64,000 nt of DNA from Thermoflexus sp042408815. GTDB taxonomy: Bacteria > Chloroflexota > Anaerolineae > Thermoflexales > Thermoflexaceae. Below, piece by piece: positions 17,138-26,295 of this stretch. The DNA is taken from the NCBI RefSeq assembly GCF_042408815.1, contig NZ_JBHOQR010000014.1:1-64000 (forward strand). Direction: 5' to 3'. The notes under the pieces were generated by a model. That model made no database searches, had not been told where the DNA came from, and saw only the letters and a program-made list of their open reading frames with translations. The position numbers and the translations under genes are program-made. How positions within the stretch are numbered: the stretch's first letter is position 1; each line of letters starts with the position of its first letter.

Positions 17138-18619
17138 ATGTGGAAAGCTTACTACACTCCCGTGTCCCTGGAGGAGGTTCTGAGCCTGCTGGCGGAATAT
17201 GGCAACCGGGCGCGGATCATCGCCGGGGGCACCGATTTGCTCCTGGAGCTGGAAAGGGGTCAGCGCCCCGGCGTGGAGATCCTGATTGACATTACCCGGA
17301 TTCCCCACCTGGATGCCATCACCATCGGCCCGGATGGGCGCCTGCATCTGGGGCCTCTGGTCACGCATAATCAGGTGGTGGCCTCCCTCCTCTGCCGCGA
17401 GCGGGCCTTCCCGCTGGCCCGGGCTTGCTGGGAGGTGGGATCCCCCCAGATCCGGAATCGGGGCACGGTGGCCGGCAACCTGATCACCGCCTCGCCGGCG
17501 AATGACACCATCGTGCCCCTGTGGGCTATGGAGGCCACCGTGACCCTCCAAAGCGTGCGGGGCCGGCGCACCCTCTCCTTCGAGGAGTTTTATCAGGGAG
17601 TCCGCCGGACGGCCATGGCCCCTGATGAGATGCTGGTGGACATCGCGGTTGAGCCCCTGAAGCCGAACGAGCGAGGAACTTTCCTCAAGCTGGGATTGCG
17701 CCGGTTTCAGGCGATTTCCGTGGTCAGCGTCGCCGCTATCGTCGCTCTGGATGGCGACCGGGTAGTCCGGGCCCGGATCGCCCTGGGGGCGGTGGCACCG
17801 ACCATTGTCCGGGCTCGGGAAGCGGAGGCATTCCTGCAGGGGCAACGCTTGACCGAGGACGTGATCCAACAGGCGGGGGAACTCGCCCAAGCCGCAGCCC
17901 GCCCCATCGACGATATCCGCGGGCCGGCCTGGTATCGCGCGGAGATGGTCCGGGTGCTCACCATGCGCGCCCTGCGCCAGCTGCGGGAAGGAACCGAGCG
18001 GATGGGCTTCCCCGAGCGTCCGGTGCTGCTCTGGGGGCGCTCCGACGGGCAGCCCCGCCCCTGGCTCTCCATCCCCTCGGAGCTCATCACCTGGAACGGC
18101 CGGGTTCGTCATCAGGCGGAGGGCCCCGAGCCGATCGTTACCACGGTCAACGGGCGTCGCTATAGGGTGCATGGCGCCAGCGACAAGACCCTCCTGCGCA
18201 TGCTGCGGGAAGATCTGGGGTTGGTGGGCACGAAGGAGGGATGCGCCGAGGGAGAATGTGGAGCATGCACGGTGATCCTGGACGGCATGGCGGTCATGTC
18301 CTGCTTGGTCCCAGCGCCCCGAGCCCATGGGGCGGAGATCGTGACTGTGGAAGGCGTGGCGGCCGGGGAGAACCTTCACCCGCTGCAGGCCGCTTTCATC
18401 CGCCAGGGAGCCGTCCAGTGCGGATACTGCACGCCAGGCTTTATTATGTCCGGCGTTGTGTTGCTGGAAGAAGTGCCCCAACCCACGTTGGAGGAGATCC
18501 GTCAAGCTTTTGCGGGGAATCTCTGCCGATGTACAGGCTATTACAGCATCATCCGCGCGGTGGAAGAAGCCGCCGGCGGGAGGGGCTCAACGGTCCGGAA
18601 GGAGCCGGAGACCCCCTGA
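17138..18619 (+). CDS. Fused FAD and 2Fe-2S subunit of a molybdenum hydroxylase
   Basis: A 493-residue fusion. Residues 1-290 are the CoxM/XdhB FAD domain, with IIAGGTDLLLELERG and QIRNRGTVAGNL contacting flavin. Residues about 340-480 are the CoxS/XdhC ferredoxin domain, with EGCAEGECGACTVILDG (plant-type cluster) and CGYCTPG...NLCRCTGY (second cluster). It relays electrons from the molybdenum site of the next gene's product. In the xanthine dehydrogenase family the FAD and FeS modules are usually separate or fused FeS-first; here FAD comes first. AAGGGGGA precedes the ATG. Confidence 0.93.
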   Translation: MWKAYYTPVSLEEVLSLLAEYGNRARIIAGGTDLLLELERGQRPGVEILIDITRIPHLDAITIGPDGRLHLGPLVTHNQVVASLLCRERAFPLARACWEVGSPQIRNRGTVAGNLITASPANDTIVPLWAMEATVTLQSVRGRRTLSFEEFYQGVRRTAMAPDEMLVDIAVEPLKPNERGTFLKLGLRRFQAISVVSVAAIVALDGDRVVRARIALGAVAPTIVRAREAEAFLQGQRLTEDVIQQAGELAQAAARPIDDIRGPAWYRAEMVRVLTMRALRQLREGTERMGFPERPVLLWGRSDGQPRPWLSIPSELITWNGRVRHQAEGPEPIVTTVNGRRYRVHGASDKTLLRMLREDLGLVGTKEGCAEGECGACTVILDGMAVMSCLVPAPRAHGAEIVTVEGVAAGENLHPLQAAFIRQGAVQCGYCTPGFIMSGVVLLEEVPQPTLEEIRQAFAGNLCRCTGYYSIIRAVEEAAGGRGSTVRKEPETP

Positions 18620-18693
18620 GCGCTTTCCATGCTTTCTATGGCTGCGCGCCTCTCGGCGCGATCGGATGAGCTCTTCAGCGGAGGAATCCAACT

Positions 18694-20934
18694 ATGGCCA
18701 TCGGGATCTCCATCCCGCGGATAGACGCAGAAGGAAAGGTTACCGGTCGGACTCCCTATCCGGGAGATCTGGATCTACCCGGACAGCTGTTCCTGAAGGT
18801 GAAATGGGCGGGTCGGGCCCCGGCCCGGATTCGGCGAATCGATACACGCCGGGCGGAGGCATTGCCGGGCGTGACGGCGGTGTTCACCGCGAAGGATGTG
18901 CCGGTGAACGAATACGGTCTGATTTACTTCGATCAACCGGTGATCTGTGGACCGGGGAGCAAGCCGGGGGCGGATGTGGTTCGCTACGAGGGGGATGTGG
19001 TCGCCCTGGTGGCCGCGGAAAGCGAGACCATCGCGGCCCGGGCGGTCGATCTCATTGAAGTGGAATACGAGGATCTCCCCGGCGTCTATGATCCCGAGGA
19101 GGCCCTGCGCCCGGGCGCCCCGCAGGTTCACCCGGATTATCCGGGGAACTTGCTGTGCCATTACCGAATCCGCCAGGGAGATGTGGAGGCGGCCTTCCGG
19201 GAGGCGGCGGTGATCGTGGAGGGAACCTACCGGACGCCGTTCCAGGAACACGCCTACCTCCAACCGGAGGCAGGGGTTGCCTATATCGATGAGGAGGGAC
19301 GCATCACGGTGGTGACCGCTGGGCAGTGGGCCCACGAGGATCGCCATCAGATCGCCCATGCCCTGGGGCTCCCCGAGGATCGGATCCGGGTAATCTACGT
19401 AGCGATCGGCGGGGCCTTCGGCGGCCGGGAGGATATGTCGGTGCAGATCCTCCTGGCTCTGGCGGCATGGAAGCTGGGCCGCCCGGTGAAAATTCTCTGG
19501 AGCCGCGAGGAATCCATCATCGGCCATCACAAGCGCCACCCGGTGGTGGCCAGGGTGCGCTGGGCGGCGAATCGGGAGGGGCGATTGCTGGCGGTGGAGG
19601 CCGATGTAATCGCCGACGTCGGCGCCTATGCGTATACCTCCACCAAGGTCCTGGGCAACATCACTATGTCGATCTGCGGCCCCTACGAGGTCCCCAACGT
19701 TCGGGTCGATATCCGGGGGGCGCTCACGAACAACCCCCCCACCGGAGCGATGCGAGGCTTCGGAGCGCCTCAAGCCCTCTTCATCGCGGAGACCCAGATG
19801 AACAAACTCGCCCAAGCCCTGGGGATGGATCCAGTCGAGATCCGCTTGAAAAACGCATGGCGCGATGGCTCTCGCATGCCCACCGGCGGGATCGTCCCGG
19901 AGGGGGTGAGCCTTCCCGAAGTCATCCAAGCATGTGCTCGGGCGGCCGGCTGGCGCCAGACGGCGAGCGGCTGGATCCGGCCGGAGGCACCCTCCTCAAC
20001 GGATCCGACGAAACGATACGGCTGGGGGTTCGCCTGCGGTTTCAAGAACATCGCCTACAGCTTCGGCTTCCCGGAGCATTGCTGGGCCCGCGTGGAGCTG
20101 CACGGCGACGCCCATATCGAGAAGGCCATCGTCTTCCACGCCGGCGCCGACGTGGGACAGGGAGCCCATACGGTGATGATCCAGATGGCGGCCGAGGCCC
20201 TCGGGGTGCCGCCGGAGCGGATCGAACTGCGCGCCTCGGATACCGCCTTCACGGAAAGCTCGGGGAGCTCCTCCGCCTCCCGCATGACCTTTATGGCGGG
20301 CCACGCTATCCGGGGCGCAGCGGAACGGGCCCTGGCCGCATGGCGCAACGAGGAGCGGCCAGCCGTCGGTGAATTCACCTACCGGCCAGTGCGCACCTTC
20401 CCCTTTGATCCGGAGACAGGCTTCTCCGAACGCCCCAACGTGACCTACGGCTACGTCGCCGAGGCGGTCCTCGTCGAGGTGGATGGGGAGACCGGTCAGG
20501 TGCGGCCGGTGAAGGTGATCTGCGCGGATGATGTGGGGCGGGCGGTGAATCCGCTCAGCGTCATGGGTCAGATCGAGGGCGGGATCGTGCAGGCCGTCGG
20601 TTACGCCATCACTGAGAATTTCATCGTGCAGCAGGGTCGTATCCTCACCCGCCACCTCAGCACCTATCTGATCCCCGGGATCTACGATATTCCTGAAGAG
20701 ATCGAAAGCCTGATCCTCGAGCACCCGGACCCATTGGGCCCATGGGGGGTCAGGGGGATGGCTGAGATGCCCTTCCTGCCGCTGGCCCCTGCCCTCATCG
20801 CGGCCGTTCACGATGCCACGGGCGTCTGGTTCGAGGCGTTCCCATTGACCCCGGACCGGGTCTATGCGGGGTTGTATCCCGATCGGGTGAAAGGAACGGC
20901 CATCCGCAAAGAGGGGCCCAAACAGGCCCCCTGA
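18694..20934 (+). CDS. Molybdopterin-binding large subunit, xanthine dehydrogenase/CO dehydrogenase family
   Basis: A 746-residue catalytic subunit of the CoxL/XdhA superfamily that binds the molybdenum cofactor and hydroxylates carbon centres. Cofactor motifs GGAFGGRED and TGAMRGFGAP are present, as is GADVGQGAH; the catalytic Glu is probably in GVRGMAEMPF. The AYXCSFR loop of true CO dehydrogenase is absent, so the substrate is more likely a purine, aldehyde or N-heterocycle. A GGAGGAA site precedes the start. It forms a two-gene operon with the fused FAD/FeS subunit. No maturation gene (coxD, xdhC) is visible. Confidence 0.92.
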   Translation: MAIGISIPRIDAEGKVTGRTPYPGDLDLPGQLFLKVKWAGRAPARIRRIDTRRAEALPGVTAVFTAKDVPVNEYGLIYFDQPVICGPGSKPGADVVRYEGDVVALVAAESETIAARAVDLIEVEYEDLPGVYDPEEALRPGAPQVHPDYPGNLLCHYRIRQGDVEAAFREAAVIVEGTYRTPFQEHAYLQPEAGVAYIDEEGRITVVTAGQWAHEDRHQIAHALGLPEDRIRVIYVAIGGAFGGREDMSVQILLALAAWKLGRPVKILWSREESIIGHHKRHPVVARVRWAANREGRLLAVEADVIADVGAYAYTSTKVLGNITMSICGPYEVPNVRVDIRGALTNNPPTGAMRGFGAPQALFIAETQMNKLAQALGMDPVEIRLKNAWRDGSRMPTGGIVPEGVSLPEVIQACARAAGWRQTASGWIRPEAPSSTDPTKRYGWGFACGFKNIAYSFGFPEHCWARVELHGDAHIEKAIVFHAGADVGQGAHTVMIQMAAEALGVPPERIELRASDTAFTESSGSSSASRMTFMAGHAIRGAAERALAAWRNEERPAVGEFTYRPVRTFPFDPETGFSERPNVTYGYVAEAVLVEVDGETGQVRPVKVICADDVGRAVNPLSVMGQIEGGIVQAVGYAITENFIVQQGRILTRHLSTYLIPGIYDIPEEIESLILEHPDPLGPWGVRGMAEMPFLPLAPALIAAVHDATGVWFEAFPLTPDRVYAGLYPDRVKGTAIRKEGPKQAP

Positions 20935-21146
20935 ACGAAAGCCATGCGGCTGGCCCCTTATATCCGGGAAGAAACCCTCCGGCCCTCCCGGGTGGAGCCC
21001 AGCGGCGCCCGGAAAGAGGTTCCAGGCTCTTCCATGGTCTCCGGGAGGTCCGTGATTTCCCGACCTGGTGCCATCAGAAGGGGTAGGAGAGAGGAGGAGA
21101 TCCGCCTCCCCCTTCTCGAGAGGGGATTTTCAGCGAGTAGATTCCG

Positions 21147-23717
21147 ATGGCTCTGGAGATCGCTGTCCTCGCCGCCAGCGCAGCCTATGCCGGCGGTCTT
21201 TTCATCTACGAAGAGCCCGAGGGCCCGGATGGTCATCTCCGGCCCGGGCACCTCGTGCTGGTGCCGTTCGGGCGAAGCGGGCGGCCCGAGCCGGGGATTG
21301 TGCTACGCCGGATCTCAGGAAGGAGCCCCGCCCCTCCCCAAAAGGGCGACCGGATGGAGAACGGCCACGCCCGGAAAGTGGTGCTGCGCTGTCTGGAAGA
21401 GGCCCCCATTCTGGACCCCCCGCGCCTGGAATGGGCGGCCTGGCTGAGCCAGACATATCTGGCTCCGATCAATGAGTGCCTTCGCCTGATGATCCCCTCC
21501 GGCCTGATCCCCCGACGAGAGCCGGTCTATGAGCGGGTCTCCGGCCCCACGGGCGGGGAACGGGAACAAGCAGTGGCGGTCTCGTTCGCGGAACATGTTC
21601 TGCTCACCGCGCTGGCGGAGGGACCGCTGACCCATAGCGAGGCGCATGCCGTCCTGCGGGATTTCCCCCTGGCGGAACGGCGACGCGCGCTCCAGCGCTT
21701 GCTCCAGCGGGGATGGATCCGGCGGAGCTGGCGAATCGGTGAACGCCGTCCTCCGATGTTCCGCTGGGTTCGCTTGAAAACCCTACCGGATCCGACCTTC
21801 CGCCTGGGACGAAACCGGGCGGTGAGCGAGCGCCGACAGCGGTTGCTGGAGTATCTCCAACAAATGGCGCGGCCATTGCCAGCCGATTGGCTGCAGGCGG
21901 AGACCGGCTGCCGCGCGCATGATCTGCAACAGCTGGCCCGCTGGGGCTTCCTGGAGCTCTTCGAACAGCCGGCGTGGGAAACCTTCGATCCTTACCCGGT
22001 TCCGGAGGAGCCGCCGAATCTGACCCCCGACCAGGCGCTGGCATGGCGATCGATCGCCCGAGCCCTGGAGGCCGGGCGGTTCCACGCCTTCCTGCTCCAC
22101 GGGATCACCGGCAGCGGGAAAACCGAGCTCTACCTGCGGGCTGTGGCGGAGACCCTGCGTCGGGGGAAGGGGGCGATCGTCCTGGTGCCGGAACTGGCCT
22201 TGACCCCCCAGACGGCGCGCCGCTTTGAAGCGCGCTTCCCGGGCCAGGTCGTCATCTGGACCGGCGGGCTCTCTCCGGCTCAGGAACGGGCTTTGTGGGA
22301 GCGGGTGCGTCGTCGCCATGCCCGGGTGATCGTGGGCACTCGCTCTGCCCTTTTCATTCCCATCCCCGATCTGGGGTTGATCGTCATCGACGAGGCCCAT
22401 GATCCGAGCTACAAGCAGGACATCCAGCCCCACATCCCCTATCTCCTGCCCGCCTACCATGCGGTGGACGCCGCGCTGGCCCTGGCCCGCCTGGTGGAGG
22501 CGGTGGTCATCCTGGGCACCGCGACGCCCGGGGTGGAGCTGCGCCATCTGGCGGAACGGGGCGTGCTCGAGGAGTTGACTCTCCCCCGCCGCCTGCGCGG
22601 GTATCGCCAGCGGCTGATGGAGCAGGCCCGACAATTCGGGGCATCCCTCGATCGGTTTGTGGAGGTGGAGACCGAAGCCCTGGAGAGCGGCCTGCCACCG
22701 GTTGAGCTTGTGGATATGCGACAGGAGCTGAAAGCCGGGAACACCGGCATCTTCAGCCGGGTGCTGGAGAAAGCCCTCGATCAGGTGCTCCGCCACGGAC
22801 AGCAGGCGATCCTGTTCCTGAACCGGCGGGGAGCTGCGCCCTTTCTGTTTTGCCGGGATTGCGGGCATTTGATCCGATGTGCCCGCTGTGATCTCCCCCT
22901 TGCGGAGCACCTTCATCCCACCCGCTGGATCTGTCATCATTGCGGCGCGGTGGAGAAACCAGACGCTCGCTGTCCCCAATGCGGATCCCGGCGGCTGAAG
23001 GGCATGGGCATTGGCACACAGGCGGTGGAAGAAGCGGTGCGGAAACGCTGGCCCAATGCCCGCGTGCTGCGCTGGGATCTGGACGCCGCCCCAACTCGCG
23101 CTGCCCATGCGTTGATCTGGCAGCGTTTCGCCAACGGGGAGGCGGATGTCCTGATCGGGACCCAGGTGCTAACCAAGGGGCTGGATCTACCCCTGGTGAC
23201 CCTGGTGGGAGTGATCCTGGCCGACGTGGGGTTAGGGCTGCCGGATTTCCGGGCTGCCGAGCGGACCTTCCAGCTGCTGATCCAGGTGGCCGGCCGGGCA
23301 GGACGAGGGATCTTCGGAGGGCGGGTGATCCTTCAGACTTACCGGCCGGATCATCCGGCGATTGCCGCAGCGGCGCGTTATGATTTAGAATGGTTTTATC
23401 GCAAAGAACTGGCCTTCCGGAAGGCCCACGGATACCCACCCTTCCAGCGCCTGGTCCGTCTGCTTTACTGGCATGCGGATCCAGAGCGGGCCCAGGAGGC
23501 GGCGGAGCGGATGGGGGAGGCCCTGCGCCATCACCTGGAACGAAAAGGGGCCCCTCCCACCGCGATGATCGGCCCGGCCCCATGCTATTTCAGTCGTCTG
23601 CGGGGGCTTTACCGGTGGCAGATCCTCCTTCGAGGGCCTGATCCGGTGGCCTGGCTTCGGGATTTCCCGCTGCCGCCGGATTGGCGGGTGGATGTGGATC
23701 CTCTGGATGTCCTGTGA
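21147..23717 (+). CDS. priA: Primosomal protein N' (replication restart helicase)
   Basis: An 856-residue superfamily 2 helicase that recognises stalled forks and reloads the replisome. It has an N-terminal DNA-binding domain, then Walker A GITGSGKTELYL, Walker B DEAHD, and a zinc-binding insert with eight cysteines (CRDCGHLIRCARC, CHHCG, CPQCGS). These are followed by motif V/VI GTQVLTKGLDLP and QVAGRAGRG. The segment usually reading RYHARD here reads AYHAVD. The length is at the top of the family range because of a longer N-terminal region. The ATG at 21147 has only a weak ribosome binding site. About 210 bases upstream hold nothing recognisable. Confidence 0.95.
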   Translation: MALEIAVLAASAAYAGGLFIYEEPEGPDGHLRPGHLVLVPFGRSGRPEPGIVLRRISGRSPAPPQKGDRMENGHARKVVLRCLEEAPILDPPRLEWAAWLSQTYLAPINECLRLMIPSGLIPRREPVYERVSGPTGGEREQAVAVSFAEHVLLTALAEGPLTHSEAHAVLRDFPLAERRRALQRLLQRGWIRRSWRIGERRPPMFRWVRLKTLPDPTFRLGRNRAVSERRQRLLEYLQQMARPLPADWLQAETGCRAHDLQQLARWGFLELFEQPAWETFDPYPVPEEPPNLTPDQALAWRSIARALEAGRFHAFLLHGITGSGKTELYLRAVAETLRRGKGAIVLVPELALTPQTARRFEARFPGQVVIWTGGLSPAQERALWERVRRRHARVIVGTRSALFIPIPDLGLIVIDEAHDPSYKQDIQPHIPYLLPAYHAVDAALALARLVEAVVILGTATPGVELRHLAERGVLEELTLPRRLRGYRQRLMEQARQFGASLDRFVEVETEALESGLPPVELVDMRQELKAGNTGIFSRVLEKALDQVLRHGQQAILFLNRRGAAPFLFCRDCGHLIRCARCDLPLAEHLHPTRWICHHCGAVEKPDARCPQCGSRRLKGMGIGTQAVEEAVRKRWPNARVLRWDLDAAPTRAAHALIWQRFANGEADVLIGTQVLTKGLDLPLVTLVGVILADVGLGLPDFRAAERTFQLLIQVAGRAGRGIFGGRVILQTYRPDHPAIAAAARYDLEWFYRKELAFRKAHGYPPFQRLVRLLYWHADPERAQEAAERMGEALRHHLERKGAPPTAMIGPAPCYFSRLRGLYRWQILLRGPDPVAWLRDFPLPPDWRVDVDPLDVL

Positions 23718-23809
23718 CAGAACCCGTCTCCAACTCCCCAAAGGGAGTTCCATAGACGCTTGCCCATCCGGCCCTGCGCCGGAAGGATCACAACGGCGGA
23801 GCGTGGACG

Positions 23810-25231
23810 ATGCCCAGGGCCTTCGCATCCCGCAAACGCTATCACCTGATCACGCTGGGCTGCGCGAAGAACGTGGTGGACTCCGCCAGCATGGCCCAGC
23901 TGCTGGAGGAAGCCGGGTATGAGTCCGTGGATCGCCCGGCCCGGGCGGACGTGCTCATTGTGAACACCTGCGGCTTCATCGAAGCCGCCCGGCAGGAATC
24001 CCTTCAAGTGTTGCGGGAGCTGGCGGCCCGCAAGAAGAAAGGGCAACTGCTCATCGCCGCCGGATGCCTCGCCCAGCGGTGGGGAGCCCGCCTGGTGGAG
24101 GAGGTGCCCGGGATCGATGGGGTCATCGGCACCCGGCAATGGATGGATATCCTGGAGTTCATGGAGGCCCTGCGCGGGCGCTCCGCCCCGGAGCCTCTTT
24201 TCCACCTCCCCGAGGAGGGACCGATCCGCCGGGAGGAACGCGGCGTGTTGCGGGCCGCGGTGCAGGGGGTGAGTGCCTATCTGAAGATCGCCGATGGATG
24301 CCGCCGCCCCTGTGCCTTCTGCGCCATCCCCTTGATCAAGGGTCCGGCCGTCAGCCGTCCGCCGGAAGTTATCTGGGCGGAGGCCCGACGGCTGGTGGAC
24401 CAAGGGGTGCGGGAGCTCATCCTCATCGCCCAGGACACCACGGATTACGGCCATGATCTGGGGATGCGAGATGGGCTGCCTACCTTGATCGAGGGCCTGG
24501 CCCAACGGGTTCCAGAAGTGAAATGGATTCGCATTATGTATGCCTACCCAGGCGCCATCTCCGATCGCCTGATCGAAGGGATGGCCCGCTATCCCCAGGT
24601 GGCCCATTATCTGGATCTGCCGCTACAGCACGGCCATCCCGCCGTCCTGCGCCGGATGCGCCGTCCGGCAAATATCGAGTGGGTCTATCGCACCATCGAG
24701 AAGCTCCGGAAGGCCATGCCCGATATTGCGATCCGCACGACCTTCATCGTGGGCTATCCTGGGGAGACCGAGGAGGAGTTCGAGGCGCTGATCCGGTTCC
24801 TTCAGGATCTGGAGTTCGACCGCGTCGGGTGTTTTACGTATTCTTACGAGCCGGAGACCCCTTCGGCCCGGCAACCCGGCCATCTCCCGGAGGAAGTCAA
24901 ACAGGAGCGTTATGAGCGGCTGATGGCAGCCCAGCAGCCGATCTCCCTCCGCAAGAACCAGGCGCTGGTCGGGAAAACCCTGGAGGTGCTGATCGAGGGG
25001 GTGGGAGACGGCCTGAGTGTGGGGCGGACGTATCGGGATGCCCCGGAAATCGATGGCCTGGTGCTGGTGGAAGGGGAATGGCCCGTGGGCCAGTTCCTCC
25101 CGGTGCGAATTACCGGTGCGATGACCTATGACCTCATCGGCGTGGTGGAAACTGCCCCTTCTCGGGATCGGGAAACTCCCTTTCGAATTCCGCTCACTCC
25201 TTCCCCGATCCCACGACATCCATCCCCATGA
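23810..25231 (+). CDS. rimO: Ribosomal protein S12 methylthiotransferase
   Basis: A 473-residue radical-SAM enzyme that adds a methylthio group to a conserved aspartate of ribosomal protein S12. The N-terminal UPF0004 domain carries the auxiliary-cluster cysteines (TLGCAKN, NTCGF, AAGCLAQR). The radical SAM motif is CRRPCAFCAIP, and the C-terminal TRAM domain includes the RimO-type YRDAPEIDG. RimO, not MiaB, is indicated by this TRAM sequence and by the NVVDSASM segment. GGAG precedes the start. The last ~25 residues are a low-complexity Pro-rich tail. Its substrate gene rpsL lies at 56415-56846. Confidence 0.95.
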   Translation: MPRAFASRKRYHLITLGCAKNVVDSASMAQLLEEAGYESVDRPARADVLIVNTCGFIEAARQESLQVLRELAARKKKGQLLIAAGCLAQRWGARLVEEVPGIDGVIGTRQWMDILEFMEALRGRSAPEPLFHLPEEGPIRREERGVLRAAVQGVSAYLKIADGCRRPCAFCAIPLIKGPAVSRPPEVIWAEARRLVDQGVRELILIAQDTTDYGHDLGMRDGLPTLIEGLAQRVPEVKWIRIMYAYPGAISDRLIEGMARYPQVAHYLDLPLQHGHPAVLRRMRRPANIEWVYRTIEKLRKAMPDIAIRTTFIVGYPGETEEEFEALIRFLQDLEFDRVGCFTYSYEPETPSARQPGHLPEEVKQERYERLMAAQQPISLRKNQALVGKTLEVLIEGVGDGLSVGRTYRDAPEIDGLVLVEGEWPVGQFLPVRITGAMTYDLIGVVETAPSRDRETPFRIPLTPSPIPRHPSP

Positions 25232-25255
25232 AACCCCTACGAGGGATCGGGGCGA

Positions 25256-25462
25256 TCATCCCGATCCCCAGGCTTCAGGTCGATTCCTGCGGCCTGTCGA
25301 TCCCACCATCCTGAACTCCCAGGGGTGTTCCCGAAAATCCCCTTCTATCCTCGTTACATCCTCCCCCGGAACGAAGGCCACGGCCCGGCCCGAAAAGGCG
25401 ATGGCCAGCCAGATCGTTGCCGACCGCTCCCCCTGCTCTACCTCCGCCAGTGCCCATCGCAT
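25256..25462 (-). CDS. Possible small protein antisense in the rimO-HAD gap
   Basis: An open frame of 68 codons from the ATG at 25462 (extendable to 25576) fills most of a 363-base gap. Its product (MRWALAEVEQGERSATIWLA, then AFSGRAVAFVPGED) alternates hydrophobic and charged residues like a small beta-barrel, unlike the Pro/Arg/Ser-rich shadow frames around it. There is no good ribosome binding site and I recognise no homologue, so this is only a candidate. Confidence 0.32.
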   Translation of the reverse strand: MRWALAEVEQGERSATIWLAIAFSGRAVAFVPGEDVTRIEGDFREHPWEFRMVGSTGRRNRPEAWGSG

Positions 25463-25594
25463 GGTGCGGCCCTCAGGGCCGAAAGGAGACTTTTCCCCGC
25501 TGTCCTCTTCGCCCGGATTTTGGCCAAACTCCTGCCTCGCATTAAACTGAATATCCCCGCGACGAAGGAGAAACATGGAAGGGGGAAGTCGGCC

Positions 25595-26272
25595 ATGGGC
25601 GGCCTCCGGTTGCGCTATCTGATCCTGGACCTGGACGATACGCTGTATCCCCGCCGCTCCGGGTTAATGGATCTCATCAGTGAGCGGATCGGCCGCTACA
25701 TGGTGGAGCGTCTGGGATTTCCCCCTGCTGAGGCGGAAGCGCTGCGGCAGCGCTACTACACCCAGTATGGGACCACCCTGCGGGGGCTGATGGAGGAACA
25801 TTCCATCGACCCCGAGGATTATCTCGCTTACGTCCACGATGTGCCGCTCGAGGCCTATATCCAGCCCAATCCCGCCCTGGATCGGATGCTGGGCCGGATC
25901 CCTCTGACGAAGGTGATCTTCACGAACGCCAGCGAGGAGCATGCGCGGCGGGTGATCGAGCGTCTGGGGATCGCCCACCACTTCCCGATCATCCTGGATG
26001 TGCGTCGCCTGGAATATTACAACAAGCCGGACCCCGAGGCTTACCGGCGGATCCTCCAGCACCTGCGGGCCCAGGGGCCGGAATGCATCTTCGTGGATGA
26101 CTCGGCTCGCAACCTCCGCCCGGCGCGAGCGCTGGGGATGATCACCATCCTCGTGGATGACCAGACGGAGGACGGGGTGGACTTCCACGTCCCGGACATC
26201 CTGAGCATCGAGCCGGTGATCCGGCGACTGCTCCTGGAGCGCAACGGAGATGTGAAAAACGATTTCGCATGA
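25595..26272 (+). CDS. HAD-superfamily hydrolase, pyrimidine 5'-nucleotidase type
   Basis: A 225-residue phosphatase-fold protein. Motif I LDLDDTLYP gives the nucleophile and acid aspartates, motif II is FTNAS, motif III Lys is in YYNKPDPEAYRRIL, and motif IV is FVDDSARNL. The cap and the KPDP segment resemble the SDT1/PHM8-type pyrimidine nucleotidases. The start at 25595 (MGGLRLRYLIL) has a GGGGGAA stretch upstream; the 90-codon extension upstream is Pro/Arg-rich and unlikely. The substrate is inferred from subfamily resemblance only. Confidence 0.87.
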   Translation: MGGLRLRYLILDLDDTLYPRRSGLMDLISERIGRYMVERLGFPPAEAEALRQRYYTQYGTTLRGLMEEHSIDPEDYLAYVHDVPLEAYIQPNPALDRMLGRIPLTKVIFTNASEEHARRVIERLGIAHHFPIILDVRRLEYYNKPDPEAYRRILQHLRAQGPECIFVDDSARNLRPARALGMITILVDDQTEDGVDFHVPDILSIEPVIRRLLLERNGDVKNDFA

Positions 26273-26295
26273 CCCGGCCCCGGGGTGGGGCCGCT

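Noticed and set aside
17069..18505. A 478-codon minus-strand frame opposite the FAD/FeS fusion gene.
   Set aside because: It is antisense to clear FAD and 2Fe-2S motifs; its own product is low-complexity.
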